Source: a virus
Length of the DNA stretch: 26,739 nucleotides
Reading direction: 5' to 3' (one strand)
Virus record (IMG/VR): IMGVR_UViG_3300034375_006997
Span: 1 to 26,739 of that record
Both the position numbers and the translations under genes were made by a program. Below are positions 6,466 to 13,933 of the stretch, piece by piece. Numbering within the stretch: the stretch's first letter is position 1; every line of letters starts with the position of its first letter. A model generated the notes under the pieces. It made no database searches. It had not been told where the DNA came from and worked only from the letters and a program-made list of their open reading frames with translations.

Positions 6466-8283
6466 TTAATTCTGTAAAAACGACGTGTTAACGGGAAAGT
6501 TTATGTAATCCTGCTTACCACCCTCTAAATCAACAGATTCAAACAACATCTTCTGTGTCTTCCACACTCGGAAGGCTGTTCTTGATGTGTTCATTTCGAA
6601 CCGAATTGGGTCGTCGAGTGATGTGGGCTCACCACCCGTCTCTACATCACGCACCTTTCGGACGTGAAACTCAGTGACTTTACGCTGAGCGTGATCAGGG
6701 TGTTGAACCTTGCGGTGAATAGTGATGAAGCAGTCGGCACGGTTGACGAACTTACCGCCACCTTCCGTGTCCTCCGCATACGGAGCTACAGGCAAACCGT
6801 CGTCACCCTTGCGGCGTTGCGCCTCGGTGACAGCATGCATGTTGAGCCACACAGCTACGTTGTTTGCGGTAGAGAACGTAAGGAACTCCGATGCAGCTTC
6901 GTAGTGGTAGTCGTGAGTGCCGATGTTGCTGTTACCCATGTCTAGCTTGAGGCTGTTGTACGGGTCTACAAATACAGCATCCACTTCTTGTTGCTTAAGA
7001 ATCTTTTCGAGGAAGACAATGATGTCTGAGTAGCTGTACACTTGCTTGTTGCTGATCACGGTGAAGTGTTCGCCTACCCACTCGTATGCTCGCTTCCTCT
7101 CCATGTGGTTCATGGAAGAGATAGGTTTGTTCATAGCGAACTGAATCAGCGACATCTTCAGGGAGGCCGTGCGGTTCTCCGAAGAGTACACCACCCACTT
7201 CCATCCGTGGCGGATAGCTGCGTTTACCATGAGGTACAGTACCATAGTGGTCTTACCCACGTTACTGTGTCCGTTGACGATAGTGAACTCCTTCTTGTAT
7301 CGGAAGTACTTGTCCATCTCAGCATCACCAGTGTCCAGACCTACAGGTATGCGACCGTTTGCGTAGTCATCAATCCAACGGAAGTCCTCGTCATCGGAAG
7401 AGATGAAGGACATGTCGCCGTCGTTGATGAGCAGCTCACGCTGTGCCTTGCGCTCGTCATCGATGGTGGTACGGATAGGGTCTTGCTTACCCTTCTCCAT
7501 CGCCTCCTTGATCGTGCGAACAGCCTGTTGCTCGTCGTCTACGTCACGCTTGAGAATCTCACGGGTGAGCACACGGACCACCTCGTCCTCCTCCATACGC
7601 CCAGCAGCCACGTATCCACCGCAAAGCTTTGCAGCCCGCAACAGCGTGTTGTGCTTCTCTCCGTCAGAACACTGACGAATCATACGCGCAGCCAGGTTGA
7701 GCTTCAGGTAGTCTGTGAACTCCCCTGCCTTGGATACAGCCACCTGTGACTCGCTCTTCTCGGTAGCGAATGCACCGAAGGTTGCTGACTCTTCGTTTAC
7801 GATGAGGTCAGGGTCGTATGACTCGAAGCATGCACGGGATTCGTTGATGCCCGACTCGTCTACTTCGAGGTCGTACTGCTTGTTGAAGTATGTGCGTAGC
7901 GCACGGAAGTGATCACGATGGCGTTCAGGGTTGCTTATCTTGACAAGCGCCTTAAGTCCGTCACCACTTGGAGAAACCCAACAGCTATAGACATAAGGAT
8001 CCGTGGATAGAAGCGCCTTGGATGCCGCAACATCAATGTGGTCGAAGTCAAGTACAATGAATTGGCTGTGCTTCGTAAGCGCCTCATCATTACGTGCTTC
8101 AAATTCCCCTGAGAAGAGGACGACAGGTAGCTTCTTTTTGAAATCTTTTGAGCCATTGCGTACCGCTTCAATCAATGTTTGAGACTTCCCCTCCTTGATT
8201 CTCTTCAGGGCAGTCGCTAACTGAATCACATGTGCATGTTCCTTGTTCTTTTTGAAGACATCTTGGAATATCGTGACTTTCAT
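6466..8283 (-). CDS. Primase-helicase fusion: BT4734/VirE-N-type primase plus DnaB-like helicase
   Basis: 605 aa. Residues 1-165 match the BT4734-like (VirE N-terminal) archaeo-eukaryotic primase type: VLDFDHID with D79/D81 as metal ligands, SPSGDGLKALVKI at 104-116, and CFESYDPDLIVN at 152-163. Residues 300-600 are a RecA-fold hexameric helicase: GHSNVGKTT Walker A with K344, SSEN with E370, Walker B VFVD440, NMHA with H483, and an arginine-finger region VRKVRDVETGG near 541-551. One protein would prime and unwind at the phage fork. The N-terminal domain type is typical of Bacteroidota elements. The ATG at 8283 is supported by the domain starting at residue 2. The upstream DUF3310 gene overlaps by 116 nt. 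Confidence 0.9.
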   Translation of the reverse strand: MKVTIFQDVFKKNKEHAHVIQLATALKRIKEGKSQTLIEAVRNGSKDFKKKLPVVLFSGEFEARNDEALTKHSQFIVLDFDHIDVAASKALLSTDPYVYSCWVSPSGDGLKALVKISNPERHRDHFRALRTYFNKQYDLEVDESGINESRACFESYDPDLIVNEESATFGAFATEKSESQVAVSKAGEFTDYLKLNLAARMIRQCSDGEKHNTLLRAAKLCGGYVAAGRMEEDEVVRVLTREILKRDVDDEQQAVRTIKEAMEKGKQDPIRTTIDDERKAQRELLINDGDMSFISSDDEDFRWIDDYANGRIPVGLDTGDAEMDKYFRYKKEFTIVNGHSNVGKTTMVLYLMVNAAIRHGWKWVVYSSENRTASLKMSLIQFAMNKPISSMNHMERKRAYEWVGEHFTVISNKQVYSYSDIIVFLEKILKQQEVDAVFVDPYNSLKLDMGNSNIGTHDYHYEAASEFLTFSTANNVAVWLNMHAVTEAQRRKGDDGLPVAPYAEDTEGGGKFVNRADCFITIHRKVQHPDHAQRKVTEFHVRKVRDVETGGEPTSLDDPIRFEMNTSRTAFRVWKTQKMLFESVDLEGGKQDYINFPVNTSFLQN

Positions 8284-8491
8284 TGTAGTGGTATTCGAGT
8301 AGTAGGTTGAGATAATGGATTGCTTTTAGAACGTCTTCCTTCCCATTCTTGTGGGCGTGTCTGCACACGTATTTGATTACGTTCCCTTCGATGAACGGTA
8401 TACCATTGGCAGCTATGAATTCAGTTGGCTGAATCTTCATATGCTTGTAATGCTCCCCGCCTATCTGTTTATCGCTGTGTTTGTTTGACAT
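8168..8491 (-). CDS. DUF3310-family protein
   Basis: 107 aa. The signature is clear: IGGEHYKHMKIQPTEFIAAN (residues 10-29), EGNVIKYVCRHAHKNGKEDVLKA and HYLNLLLEYHY. This small helical family is widespread in phages, usually beside nucleotide or replication genes; its biochemical role is not settled. The domain ends near residue 70, exactly where the primase-helicase starts, so residues 71-107 are an extension read in another frame of that gene. The tail holds C-T-C and may be a lost stop. It overlaps the 84-aa gene upstream by 23 nt. Confidence 0.8.
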   Translation of the reverse strand: MSNKHSDKQIGGEHYKHMKIQPTEFIAANGIPFIEGNVIKYVCRHAHKNGKEDVLKAIHYLNLLLEYHYNESHDIPRCLQKEQGTCTCDSVSDCPEENQGGEVSNID

Positions 8492-8723
8492 CTACAGTGG
8501 TTCCTATTTGTTTGATAGTCTCGACCTTATCGATGATGATGGTACGCTGCTTTGCCTTGGGGGTGAGCAGCTCCTGATCGAGCCTGTACATGGTGTGGTC
8601 ATCGTGCTTCATGATGTCCCTAGGGTTGTCATATGTGCTGACAATCCACACATCTCTTGTCTGCGGGTGCTTGTTCTTGATGAACGTAGCCTTCCCAGTC
8701 ATGTAGTAAATCGGTTTGCCCAT
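8469..8723 (-). CDS. Hypothetical phage protein
   Basis: 84 aa starting at the ATG at 8723 (MGKPIYYMTGKATFIKNKHP). A longer frame is open upstream to 8969, but that part is the shadow of the SSB-like gene and crosses the terminator hairpin, so the inner start is chosen. No family recognised: a beta-rich start, then a Lys/Ile-rich end. It lies directly after a terminator and before DUF3310, which it overlaps by 23 nt. Confidence 0.6.
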   Translation of the reverse strand: MGKPIYYMTGKATFIKNKHPQTRDVWIVSTYDNPRDIMKHDDHTMYRLDQELLTPKAKQRTIIIDKVETIKQIGTTVDVKQTQR

Positions 8724-8739
8724 AGCTTGAGGGAAAGAA

Positions 8740-8768
8740 AAGGGGTGAGACTTGCGCCTGCACCCCTT
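8740..8768 (-). terminator. Rho-independent terminator after the SSB-like gene
   Basis: On the - strand AAGGGGTG pairs perfectly with CACCCCTT (8 bp, 13-nt loop) and TTCTTTCCC follows. It begins 22 nt after the SSB-like stop. Partial read-through would give SSB in excess over the downstream replication genes. Confidence 0.7.
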
Positions 8769-8790
8769 CCCCACATGAATAACTCTTATA

Positions 8791-9096
8791 CTAGAACGGG
8801 ATAGTTTCGGTATCCTCTGTTTTAGCCGTGTTGTTTCGACGCTCCTGCGCCGCTTCGCTGTTCGGGTCCCACACGCTGAGGCATGCTTTGCCGTTCTTCG
8901 ACATGAAGAGACGGAATCGAACGTTACCACCCTGACCATTAGCATCACGCTTGGTGGTGTATTGGTCAATGCAATCCTTCAGCTCGTTGTCCTTGAGGCG
9001 GAAAGACCACCCCATCAAATCGCCGTTGTCATTGTAGCTAGGCTCATCTGCCCAGCCTACGAGAACACTCTCGTACTTCTTGTTTTGATCACTCAT
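8791..9096 (-). CDS. SSB-like protein with acidic tip
   Basis: 101 aa. The protein ends in an acidic/polar tail finishing T-E-T-I-P-F, like the D-x-I-P-F tip with which bacterial and phage single-strand-binding proteins recruit partners. The body is short and strand-rich (KYESVLVGW, GWSFRL, NVRFRLFMSKNGKACLSVW), compatible with one OB fold, but the classic SSB signature is not clear. Gene context (helicase, exonuclease, annealing protein) supports the call. It is bracketed by hairpins at 8740-8768 and 9150-9173, so it may be a separately expressed unit. Confidence 0.5.
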   Translation of the reverse strand: MSDQNKKYESVLVGWADEPSYNDNGDLMGWSFRLKDNELKDCIDQYTTKRDANGQGGNVRFRLFMSKNGKACLSVWDPNSEAAQERRNNTAKTEDTETIPF

Positions 9097-9149
9097 TGGA
9101 TTAATGAATTAAAAATTAAAATAAAGGTTTGTAAAAATAAGGTGTAAAT

Positions 9150-9173
9150 GGCTAGCGCAACAAGCGCAGAGCC
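9150..9173 (-). terminator. Hairpin between exonuclease and SSB-like gene
   Basis: On the - strand GGC-TCT-GCGC, a 5-nt loop, then GCGC-TA-GCC forms an interrupted stem, followed by ATTTACACCTTATTTTT. It begins 20 nt after the exonuclease stop. It could be a weak terminator or an mRNA processing/stability element; the SSB leader of about 50 AT-rich nt lies just downstream. Confidence 0.45.
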
Positions 9174-9192
9174 AAACATTTTTGATAGTCGC

Positions 9193-9978
9193 TTAAACTT
9201 CATACTGCAAGTAGTCTTTTACTGGGTCGTAATCCTCTCGTAAAAACTGTCGGATACGGTTCACAGCATCGTTAAACTTCATCTCGCCAGTGAATAGCGT
9301 TTCGTCGCTACACTTTACGAGAGCGGGAAGATACGGGTAGGTTTTCTCCTGTACCACCCAATAGAAATCCTTCATGCCAAATACCTTACAGTAGATGTAT
9401 GCTTGGATATCATACGAAAAGTCTCGCACTGCATAGCGGAACTTCTCCGCACTACGCGCTGACTTACTGTCGCTGATGAAACCATCACCGAGGCAGTCGA
9501 GGAATCCCTTGACCTCAACACCGTTGAGCTCTTCAAGGAATCCCACCTGGTAGTCTCCCGCCAGGTATGTGTCTAGTAAGCCGCAGGTAGCGAGGCGGTC
9601 GATCATGTCGTTCGCCATCTGCCAGTCATCACTAGAGACAATCGTCCTGCCTTCTTCGAGGGCCTCCGTCTTCATGGCTGCAACAACAGCCTTGTATTCA
9701 GAGGTCATCGATGGTTTCTTGGCATTGCGAGCCTTGTCAGATAGGCGTGATAGCACCTGACTGTCAGACATCACAATGTATTTTTCGAATGCTTGCTCAC
9801 GTTCAAACAGCAGCATATCGTACAGTGTGCCAAAGTCTAGCGCATCAGACTTGTACTTCAGCTCTCCCTTCATGTATCGGTCGAACTGCGCCATGTCGCC
9901 CAACGCCTGCTTCAGCGAGGAGTACGACAGGTGTGACTTGCCGTACCGTTCTTGTAGTTGTTCAGATAATGTCATCAT
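9193..9978 (-). CDS. RecE-like PD-(D/E)XK exonuclease
   Basis: 261 aa. N-terminal LSYSSLKQAL and LDFGTLYDMLLFE (48-60) resemble the start of phage RecE/Cas4-type exonucleases. The catalytic core is VEVKGFLD161 - D170-S-K172 - YDIQAYIY (Q192), the G-x-x-D...D-x-K...Q-x-x-x-Y arrangement of this family. It would resect double-stranded DNA to expose single strands for the annealing protein encoded two genes upstream. It overlaps the preceding gene by 17 nt. Two adjacent ATGs (9978, 9975) are possible starts. Confidence 0.75.
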   Translation of the reverse strand: MMTLSEQLQERYGKSHLSYSSLKQALGDMAQFDRYMKGELKYKSDALDFGTLYDMLLFEREQAFEKYIVMSDSQVLSRLSDKARNAKKPSMTSEYKAVVAAMKTEALEEGRTIVSSDDWQMANDMIDRLATCGLLDTYLAGDYQVGFLEELNGVEVKGFLDCLGDGFISDSKSARSAEKFRYAVRDFSYDIQAYIYCKVFGMKDFYWVVQEKTYPYLPALVKCSDETLFTGEMKFNDAVNRIRQFLREDYDPVKDYLQYEV

Positions 9979-10303
9979 CGTATACTGGTGTTCCGTCTTC
10001 GTGAGTGTATTCGTATGTCTCGATCTCCGCCCATTGCAGTGGAGTATCTGCTGTCATCCAAAACTTCTTGCCCTTCTTGTTGATGAAGAACTCAGCGATA
10101 TCAAACTCCGTAGGGGAGTCTGGATGTTTGACGAAGAACAACCCCGAAAACTCAGGGTTGCCATCCATCTCTGTGTCCATCCAGTACTTGGGTAGCTTGG
10201 CATTGAGGCAGTGTCTACGAAACTCCGAGAACTGTTTATGGTTGGTGCGCCTGCGGTCTAGTTCAGTATACCACGCTACACCGTTCCATCTCATCTTGGT
10301 CAT
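9962..10303 (-). CDS. Hypothetical protein between annealing protein and exonuclease
   Basis: 113 aa, rich in Trp and Tyr (NGVAWYTEL, PKYWMDTEMDG, GKKFWMTADTPLQW) with an acidic end (DGTPVYDDDII). No family recognised. It starts by an ATGA overlap with the annealing protein and ends 17 nt inside the exonuclease gene. The position suggests a role in recombination, but no motif supports one. Confidence 0.65.
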   Translation of the reverse strand: MTKMRWNGVAWYTELDRRRTNHKQFSEFRRHCLNAKLPKYWMDTEMDGNPEFSGLFFVKHPDSPTEFDIAEFFINKKGKKFWMTADTPLQWAEIETYEYTHEDGTPVYDDDII

Positions 10304-10854
10304 CGTACAAACTTCTTGAGACCCGCCACTTGCTTCTCAGTGAGGGAAGACTCGTACTTGTCCATGATGCTGTTGAATGCTTTCTTCTTGTCGGTCTGCG
10401 ACTTGATGTATGCAACAGCCTTGTCCATGATGTTTACAGGCGGCTCCGTGTCGAGCTTCTCTTGTACCTGCTTGACCTTCTTGGACGTCGTGCTTTCTTG
10501 CTTGGCGATGGCGTCCGTGACTTCATTAGCTGACGCAATAGAAGTGTCGATTCCGATTCCAAGCATAGCGAGGGCTCGCCCGATCGCTGAAGTCTCGCAG
10601 TTCTCAACGTAGCTGGTCTTGTTGATGTTGGATGCACCTTGCACTTCGTGTGCATGTCCAGTGGCAATAACACGTCCAGAAGCATCTGCGATGGTTGCCT
10701 TGCAGACACATTGTTCTGAATCAAGGGCAGGGAACTCAGACATGATTGTCCAGTTCTTGTACTGCTCCTCTTGACGGAAGTACTTGATACGTTCGTTGAC
10801 TTCGACATACTGCTTGCCACGGATGTTGGTTGTTTTGAATTTGTAGTTAGACAT
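10300..10854 (-). CDS. Probable single-strand DNA annealing protein (Rad52/Erf-like)
   Basis: 184 aa. Residues 12-118 hold GKQYVEVNERIKYFR, NWTIMSE, a two-strand unit KATIADASGRVIATGHA, then NKTSYVENCETSAIGRALAML followed by GIGIDTSIASANEV. The T-S-A-I-G-R-A-L helix and the following G-I-G resemble the conserved part of phage annealing proteins of the Rad52/Erf superfamily. Residues 119-184 are a charged linker and helical tail. Its neighbour two genes downstream is the RecE-like exonuclease, the classic partner. Exact subfamily is uncertain. It overlaps the DnaA-like gene by 8 nt. Confidence 0.55.
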   Translation of the reverse strand: MSNYKFKTTNIRGKQYVEVNERIKYFRQEEQYKNWTIMSEFPALDSEQCVCKATIADASGRVIATGHAHEVQGASNINKTSYVENCETSAIGRALAMLGIGIDTSIASANEVTDAIAKQESTTSKKVKQVQEKLDTEPPVNIMDKAVAYIKSQTDKKKAFNSIMDKYESSLTEKQVAGLKKFVR

Positions 10855-11239
10855 GGGTAACTTTATTTGATTGAATTGTTTCTTCTAGTTTTTGTTGCAC
10901 TCGTTTTAGTCTGGCTATGCTCGCCTTCACGGATTTAAGCTTGGATTGCCAAGCCTTGTACCTTAGCGTCTCCCCACACAGTCGCACAGCAGCTATGTAG
11001 TTTTTCTCATAGCCAGGCCATGTGGCAAGGTTAGCTTCATGCTTACCTGTGTGGTGAATCACAGTACTGTGATCGGAGTCGAAAAGTTTTGCTATTGATG
11101 TTGTCGTCAGGTCGTTCTGACGCATGGCGGTCATCATCGCCGCTCGTGCTTTTACTTGTTCTTGGTGTCTTGTTCTATCAGGTTTGAGTCCAAGTACATG
11201 GTAGTACTCTTTCAGTATTTGTTTTCCTTCGTTGTGCAT
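10847..11239 (-). CDS. DnaA domain IV-like DNA-binding protein
   Basis: 130 aa. Residues 24-70 look like the DNA-binding domain IV of bacterial DnaA: a basic helix (QVKARAAMMTAMRQ), a helix-turn-helix (TTTSIAKLF) and the signature D56-H-S-T-V-I-H62 followed by a basic helix. In DnaA the D-H-T-T-V-x-H motif reads DnaA boxes. No AAA+ ATPase is present; instead a Lys-rich helical tail (about 90-125) probably forms a coiled coil. It may mark the phage origin or compete with host DnaA. DnaA-box-like sites occur at 19445-19464. It heads the recombination genes after a 114-nt structured gap. Confidence 0.7.
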   Translation of the reverse strand: MHNEGKQILKEYYHVLGLKPDRTRHQEQVKARAAMMTAMRQNDLTTTSIAKLFDSDHSTVIHHTGKHEANLATWPGYEKNYIAAVRLCGETLRYKAWQSKLKSVKASIARLKRVQQKLEETIQSNKVTHV

Positions 11240-11315
11240 TCAAATGTAGGTTTTAAGTTTCAATAATCCAAAGAAGAGAGGGACTTTGTTTCTCATCGCT
11301 CTCTAACAGGCGCGT

Positions 11316-11368
11316 TGCAGGATCTCCCTGCACACCATACGCCCCTCTCCCTGTCAGCGTTCTGACAG
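11316..11368 (-). other. Structured gap before the DnaA-like gene
   Basis: Two perfect hairpins lie in or at the edge of the 114-nt gap: TGCAGG/CCTGCA with a 5-nt loop (11316-11332) and CTGTCAG/CTGACAG with a 4-nt loop (11351-11368), the latter crossing the stop of the upstream gene. Neither is followed by a T tract, so attenuation, RNA processing or a protein-binding site are as likely as termination. No gene longer than about 18 codons is seen here. Confidence 0.45.
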
Positions 11369-11677
11369 TGCTATGTGATACGATGTAAGTATTTCGTAGA
11401 ACTTTACATAGTGATGCATAGATTCTGATACATCGCACAGTCCGTCAGCAAGCTTGGCCTTGGTGACCCCCTCTTCGATGAGGTCGTTGGCTAGGTCTCT
11501 CGCAATGTCTGGGAACTGCATGAGGTATTGTGATACATCATTGTTGAGCCATGTGTCGATGTCATCAGTCACGATGTCATCCATGGCGTACATAGCGGCG
11601 AGCTGTTCAGGCTGCTCGCCTCCTTTGGATTTTTCTTTAATCACTTGAATTGCTTTTTCATTCGTCATCACATTCAT
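11354..11677 (-). CDS. Hypothetical protein, last gene of the small-gene train
   Basis: 107 aa, helical and acidic (MYAMDDIVTDDIDTWL, FPDIARDLANDLIEEGV). A second ATG at 11668 (codon 4) would shorten the overlap with the previous gene from 20 to 11 nt. No family recognised. The stop is part of a perfect hairpin (11351-11368). Confidence 0.65.
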   Translation of the reverse strand: MNVMTNEKAIQVIKEKSKGGEQPEQLAAMYAMDDIVTDDIDTWLNNDVSQYLMQFPDIARDLANDLIEEGVTKAKLADGLCDVSESMHHYVKFYEILTSYHIALSER

Positions 11678-12071
11678 GGTTTCCTGTTAGTACAAATATG
11701 CTACGGTTGTCGGTCATAAGGATTTCGAACTTCTCATCGTTCATGATGTTGCTGTACCTGTCCGTCCAGTTAGGGTTGTTACGTGGGTTGAAGCGCACAT
11801 AGTAGTCGTTCTCACATGGTTTAACTAGGTCGGCAGTACCCAACACTTGCAGCTCCTTGCACTCCACCCAAGCACATACAGTCTTGCATGCACCGTCATG
11901 GATTTTCTTTGATGTGCCTAACTGCACCTTGAGCTTTGCGTCAAACATGGCAAGCTGATACTCATTTGGTTCGAAGTACTGTATAAGGTCGCTTCCATCG
12001 CTGACCAAAGTCTTCACTTGCCACTTCATAAAGTTTTCTCCTCGTCCGAGGTGGAATCTAATTTTGTACAT
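11658..12071 (-). CDS. Hypothetical phage protein
   Basis: 137 aa. The N-terminus IRFHLGRGENFMKWQVK looks like a conserved strand-turn-strand motif of small phage proteins, and a copy of the cassette leader (CAAAACTCTC) lies directly before this ATG; both support the start at 12071. An inner ATG at 12029 has GAGGAG upstream and ATGA overlap with the 50-aa frame, so it is the alternative. Cys residues (CKTVCAWVEC) cluster near the middle. Function unknown. Confidence 0.65.
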   Translation of the reverse strand: MYKIRFHLGRGENFMKWQVKTLVSDGSDLIQYFEPNEYQLAMFDAKLKVQLGTSKKIHDGACKTVCAWVECKELQVLGTADLVKPCENDYYVRFNPRNNPNWTDRYSNIMNDEKFEILMTDNRSIFVLTGNHECDDE

Positions 12072-12178
12072 GAGAGTTTTGATTGGTAATTAATTTTTAC
12101 TTGGTTGTAGATGTGTTGCATCCACTCGTTGTAATCCTTCGCGGGATCTTCATTCGCGCTTGACCGTACACAAATCAT
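12026..12178 (-). CDS. Possible small protein
   Basis: 50 aa. It starts by a TGATG overlap with the preceding stop; the first part (SANEDPAKDYNEWMQHIYNQ) looks like normal acidic/helical protein, the rest overlaps the next gene for 46 nt and may be a fortuitous extension. The clean stop/start junction is the main support. Function unknown. Confidence 0.4.
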   Translation of the reverse strand: MICVRSSANEDPAKDYNEWMQHIYNQVKINYQSKLSCTKLDSTSDEEKTL

Positions 12179-12327
12179 CACATTTCATCGAAGACAACCA
12201 TGCTGTCTTCTTCTCGTGGTGTGTTCTGCACAATAGTCTGTGCTTGTTCTCGTGTGAGATTCTCGATGAGAGTTTTAGGCTTCTTGTTCCAGTCGCGGAA
12301 CACGCGGTATACTGCGTAGTTGTTCAT
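12178..12327 (-). CDS. Small hypothetical protein
   Basis: 49 aa (MNNYAVYRVFRDWNKKPKTL..., ending VVFDEM). ATGA overlap with the 55-aa gene before it and TGATG with the one after it. Strand-helix composition, no known motif. Confidence 0.6.
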   Translation of the reverse strand: MNNYAVYRVFRDWNKKPKTLIENLTREQAQTIVQNTPREEDSMVVFDEM

Positions 12328-12491
12328 GTTGTAATTGAATTAAGGATTTGATTTGCTTGTACTAAGGCATACGTTTGCCGTTGTGTGTTGGTGCCTGAGC
12401 GTTGTGGCTTCGGCAGTTTGACGTCCAAGGGGACTGTGAACTTGTCGTCCCCTCTCATTATTGCGTTTGCTATTCGTTGTTGTAATGTCAT
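12324..12491 (-). CDS. Small hypothetical protein
   Basis: 55 aa. An N-terminal helix (LQQRIANAIMRGDDKF) is followed by a basic, Pro/Gln-rich middle (VKLPKPQRSGTNTQRQ) and a short C-terminal helix. Joined by ATGA overlaps at both ends. Function unknown. Confidence 0.6.
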   Translation of the reverse strand: MTLQQRIANAIMRGDDKFTVPLDVKLPKPQRSGTNTQRQTYALVQANQILNSITT

Positions 12492-12559
12492 AATTCTAAG
12501 TATTCGATGTAGTCAATGTATTCGAGGCCATACAGGTCTTGCAGTTGTTCGATTGTCAT
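12488..12559 (-). CDS. 23-aa micro-protein
   Basis: 23 aa: MTIEQLQDLYGLEYIDYIEY then LEL. Acidic and aromatic, with five Tyr/Leu-containing repeats of about four residues. It is the shortest link of the chain, with ATGA overlaps on both sides, which is the evidence that it is translated. It may exist only to keep ribosomes moving or may be a true micro-peptide. Confidence 0.5.
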   Translation of the reverse strand: MTIEQLQDLYGLEYIDYIEYLEL

Positions 12560-13080
12560 GATTTAAATTCTACGGGTTGAGATGGGAGATGCATCTTTGG
12601 AAGTTTGAAGTAGTAGATGCAGAGGTCGTCGGCATCGAACATGGCGGCACCTCCATACCATACGTCGCGGACAAACTCGTGGAATACCTCGACATCGAAG
12701 GTGTCAGCAACAGCCTCTTGTCGTTCGCACAAGTCCTTGATGACAGCCATGTCAGTCGGTAGGTAGTCACCATCGTATGGGGCTTCACAGTTCATCTGGT
12801 CCCACACGAAGTACTCTCGGACGTCTTTGTTCTCAGGCCACGTAGGTTTGAGTTCAATGATTTTGAGAATCTCCTGCTCACCCTCGTCAGCATCCATAGT
12901 GATGATGTCCTGCATGCCATCCGTAGTGCTTGTGACTTCTTCGTAGCGGCACATGAGGGACTCCAAGGTTTTGCGCTTGGCTTCCATAGCCTTGTCCAGG
13001 TCGTTGAACCATCGGACTGTGGTGTCGGAGTAACCTTCGGCTAATCCACATACACCGTGTAATAATGCATAGTATTTCAT
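12556..13080 (-). CDS. Hypothetical protein heading the fifth cassette
   Basis: 174 aa, acidic, mixed helix/strand. The start KYYALLHGVCGLAEGYSDT and the C-terminal VWYGGAAMFDADDLCIYYFKL are hydrophobic segments; the middle is strongly acidic. No family recognised. It is the first gene after a strong promoter (13105-13136), with the leader CAAAACTCTAACACATG directly at the start. Confidence 0.7.
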   Translation of the reverse strand: MKYYALLHGVCGLAEGYSDTTVRWFNDLDKAMEAKRKTLESLMCRYEEVTSTTDGMQDIITMDADEGEQEILKIIELKPTWPENKDVREYFVWDQMNCEAPYDGDYLPTDMAVIKDLCERQEAVADTFDVEVFHEFVRDVWYGGAAMFDADDLCIYYFKLPKMHLPSQPVEFKS

Positions 13081-13104
13081 GTGTTAGAGTTTTGAATTGT
13101 TCGA

Positions 13105-13136
13105 CAAAGATATGATGAGGAATCCGTTATTCCAAA
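13105..13136 (-). promoter_or_regulatory. Bacteroidota-type promoter for the fifth cassette
   Basis: On the - strand TTTG (13136-13133), exactly 20 nt, then TATCTTTG (13112-13105). This matches the -33 TTTG / -7 TAnnTTTG consensus of Bacteroidota primary sigma factor. The -33 box is part of a longer AAATAAATTTGGA shared with the promoters at 15422 and 17858. The -7 box ends 24 nt before the ATG at 13080. Confidence 0.8.
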
Positions 13137-13137
13137 T

Positions 13138-13539
13138 TTATTTTGCAATTGACTGATTATCAACCCTTAAGACGATGTGGTCAATGTAGTCATCCATCAG
13201 GTCAGATAGCCCGCCGTCCTGATCGAACTGTACATACCCAAGCAACTTGGTCTTGAGCCTGTCTACATTCAAGCCTGCGAACTCCTCGATGTCATCGAAG
13301 TATTCGTTCCACCATGGGTTGATTGAGTAATCCGTGTAGTACTCCTCGTCCTCGTCCATCTCTTCTACTTGGTTTACGATGTTACCCGCTCCGTTGTTGA
13401 AGATGTCGTAGTTGATTTTGGCAATGGCTCGCATGGCGTTGCCTTCTGCTGTGTCCGCCCGCCCGCTTTCGGGTACGAGGTTCTTCCAGTGCTTGTGAAA
13501 CAGGTCTTGGTATTGACCCTCTCCGTTCCAGTATTTCAT
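13138..13539 (-). CDS. Hypothetical acidic protein
   Basis: 133 aa from the ATG at 13539, which overlaps the preceding stop as ATGA; the longer open frame to 13746 is the shadow of the zinc-ribbon gene. Very acidic (QVEEMDEDEEYYTDYS, EYFDDIEEFAG) with aromatic residues and an aliphatic C-terminus. The 3' end abuts the promoter of the next cassette. Function unknown. Confidence 0.65.
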   Translation of the reverse strand: MKYWNGEGQYQDLFHKHWKNLVPESGRADTAEGNAMRAIAKINYDIFNNGAGNIVNQVEEMDEDEEYYTDYSINPWWNEYFDDIEEFAGLNVDRLKTKLLGYVQFDQDGGLSDLMDDYIDHIVLRVDNQSIAK

Positions 13540-13736
13540 TGTTTTGATGGTATTTGAATGTTGTCCTGTTCGAAAAACACGAGGCTGTAATGCTCGTCCC
13601 ACGTAGTACCGCAGTTGTGGCACTTGACGTCGAAGTACACAGCATCGGGGTCGTACTGGTCTTTCAGCTTGCTGTAACTGATGTGGCTGTCGGACTTGCA
13701 GTTCGGGCATACGCCTTGTAGTGGGTCTTTTATCAT
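13536..13736 (-). CDS. Small zinc-ribbon protein
   Basis: 66 aa. Two knuckles, C-P-N-C near residue 10-13 and C-H-N-C-G near 39-43, about 25 residues apart with strand-forming sequence between, form a typical zinc ribbon. Such small phage proteins often bind nucleic acid or host polymerase; which is unknown here. ATGA overlaps at both ends. Confidence 0.7.
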   Translation of the reverse strand: MIKDPLQGVCPNCKSDSHISYSKLKDQYDPDAVYFDVKCHNCGTTWDEHYSLVFFEQDNIQIPSKQ

Positions 13737-13933
13737 CGTTCGTCAATTATTTCTTGCACTTCTTGTGTGATGAAGGCTTCGAGCCTGTCAACCAGTTCTT
13801 CTATCTCATCCCTGTTCAGAATCTTATTCTGATTGGAGAGCACGTCTATCAGTTTCCAGTACGCACCAGTATCGCTGAATGCGCTGCTGATTTCGAGCGT
13901 GAGGTCTTGTAGGTTGAGGTCTTCAGTTATCAT
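13733..13933 (-). CDS. Small acidic helical protein
   Basis: 66 aa, almost all helix-forming, with Leu heptads (LNLQDLTLEISSAF, IEELVDRLEAFITQEV) suggesting self-association. ATGA overlaps at both ends. Function unknown. Confidence 0.65.
   Translation of the reverse strand: MITEDLNLQDLTLEISSAFSDTGAYWKLIDVLSNQNKILNRDEIEELVDRLEAFITQEVQEIIDER

Noticed and set aside
7042-7749. 235-codon + strand frame inside the primase-helicase
   Set aside because: It lies fully antisense to a gene with clear helicase motifs and has no recognisable domain.
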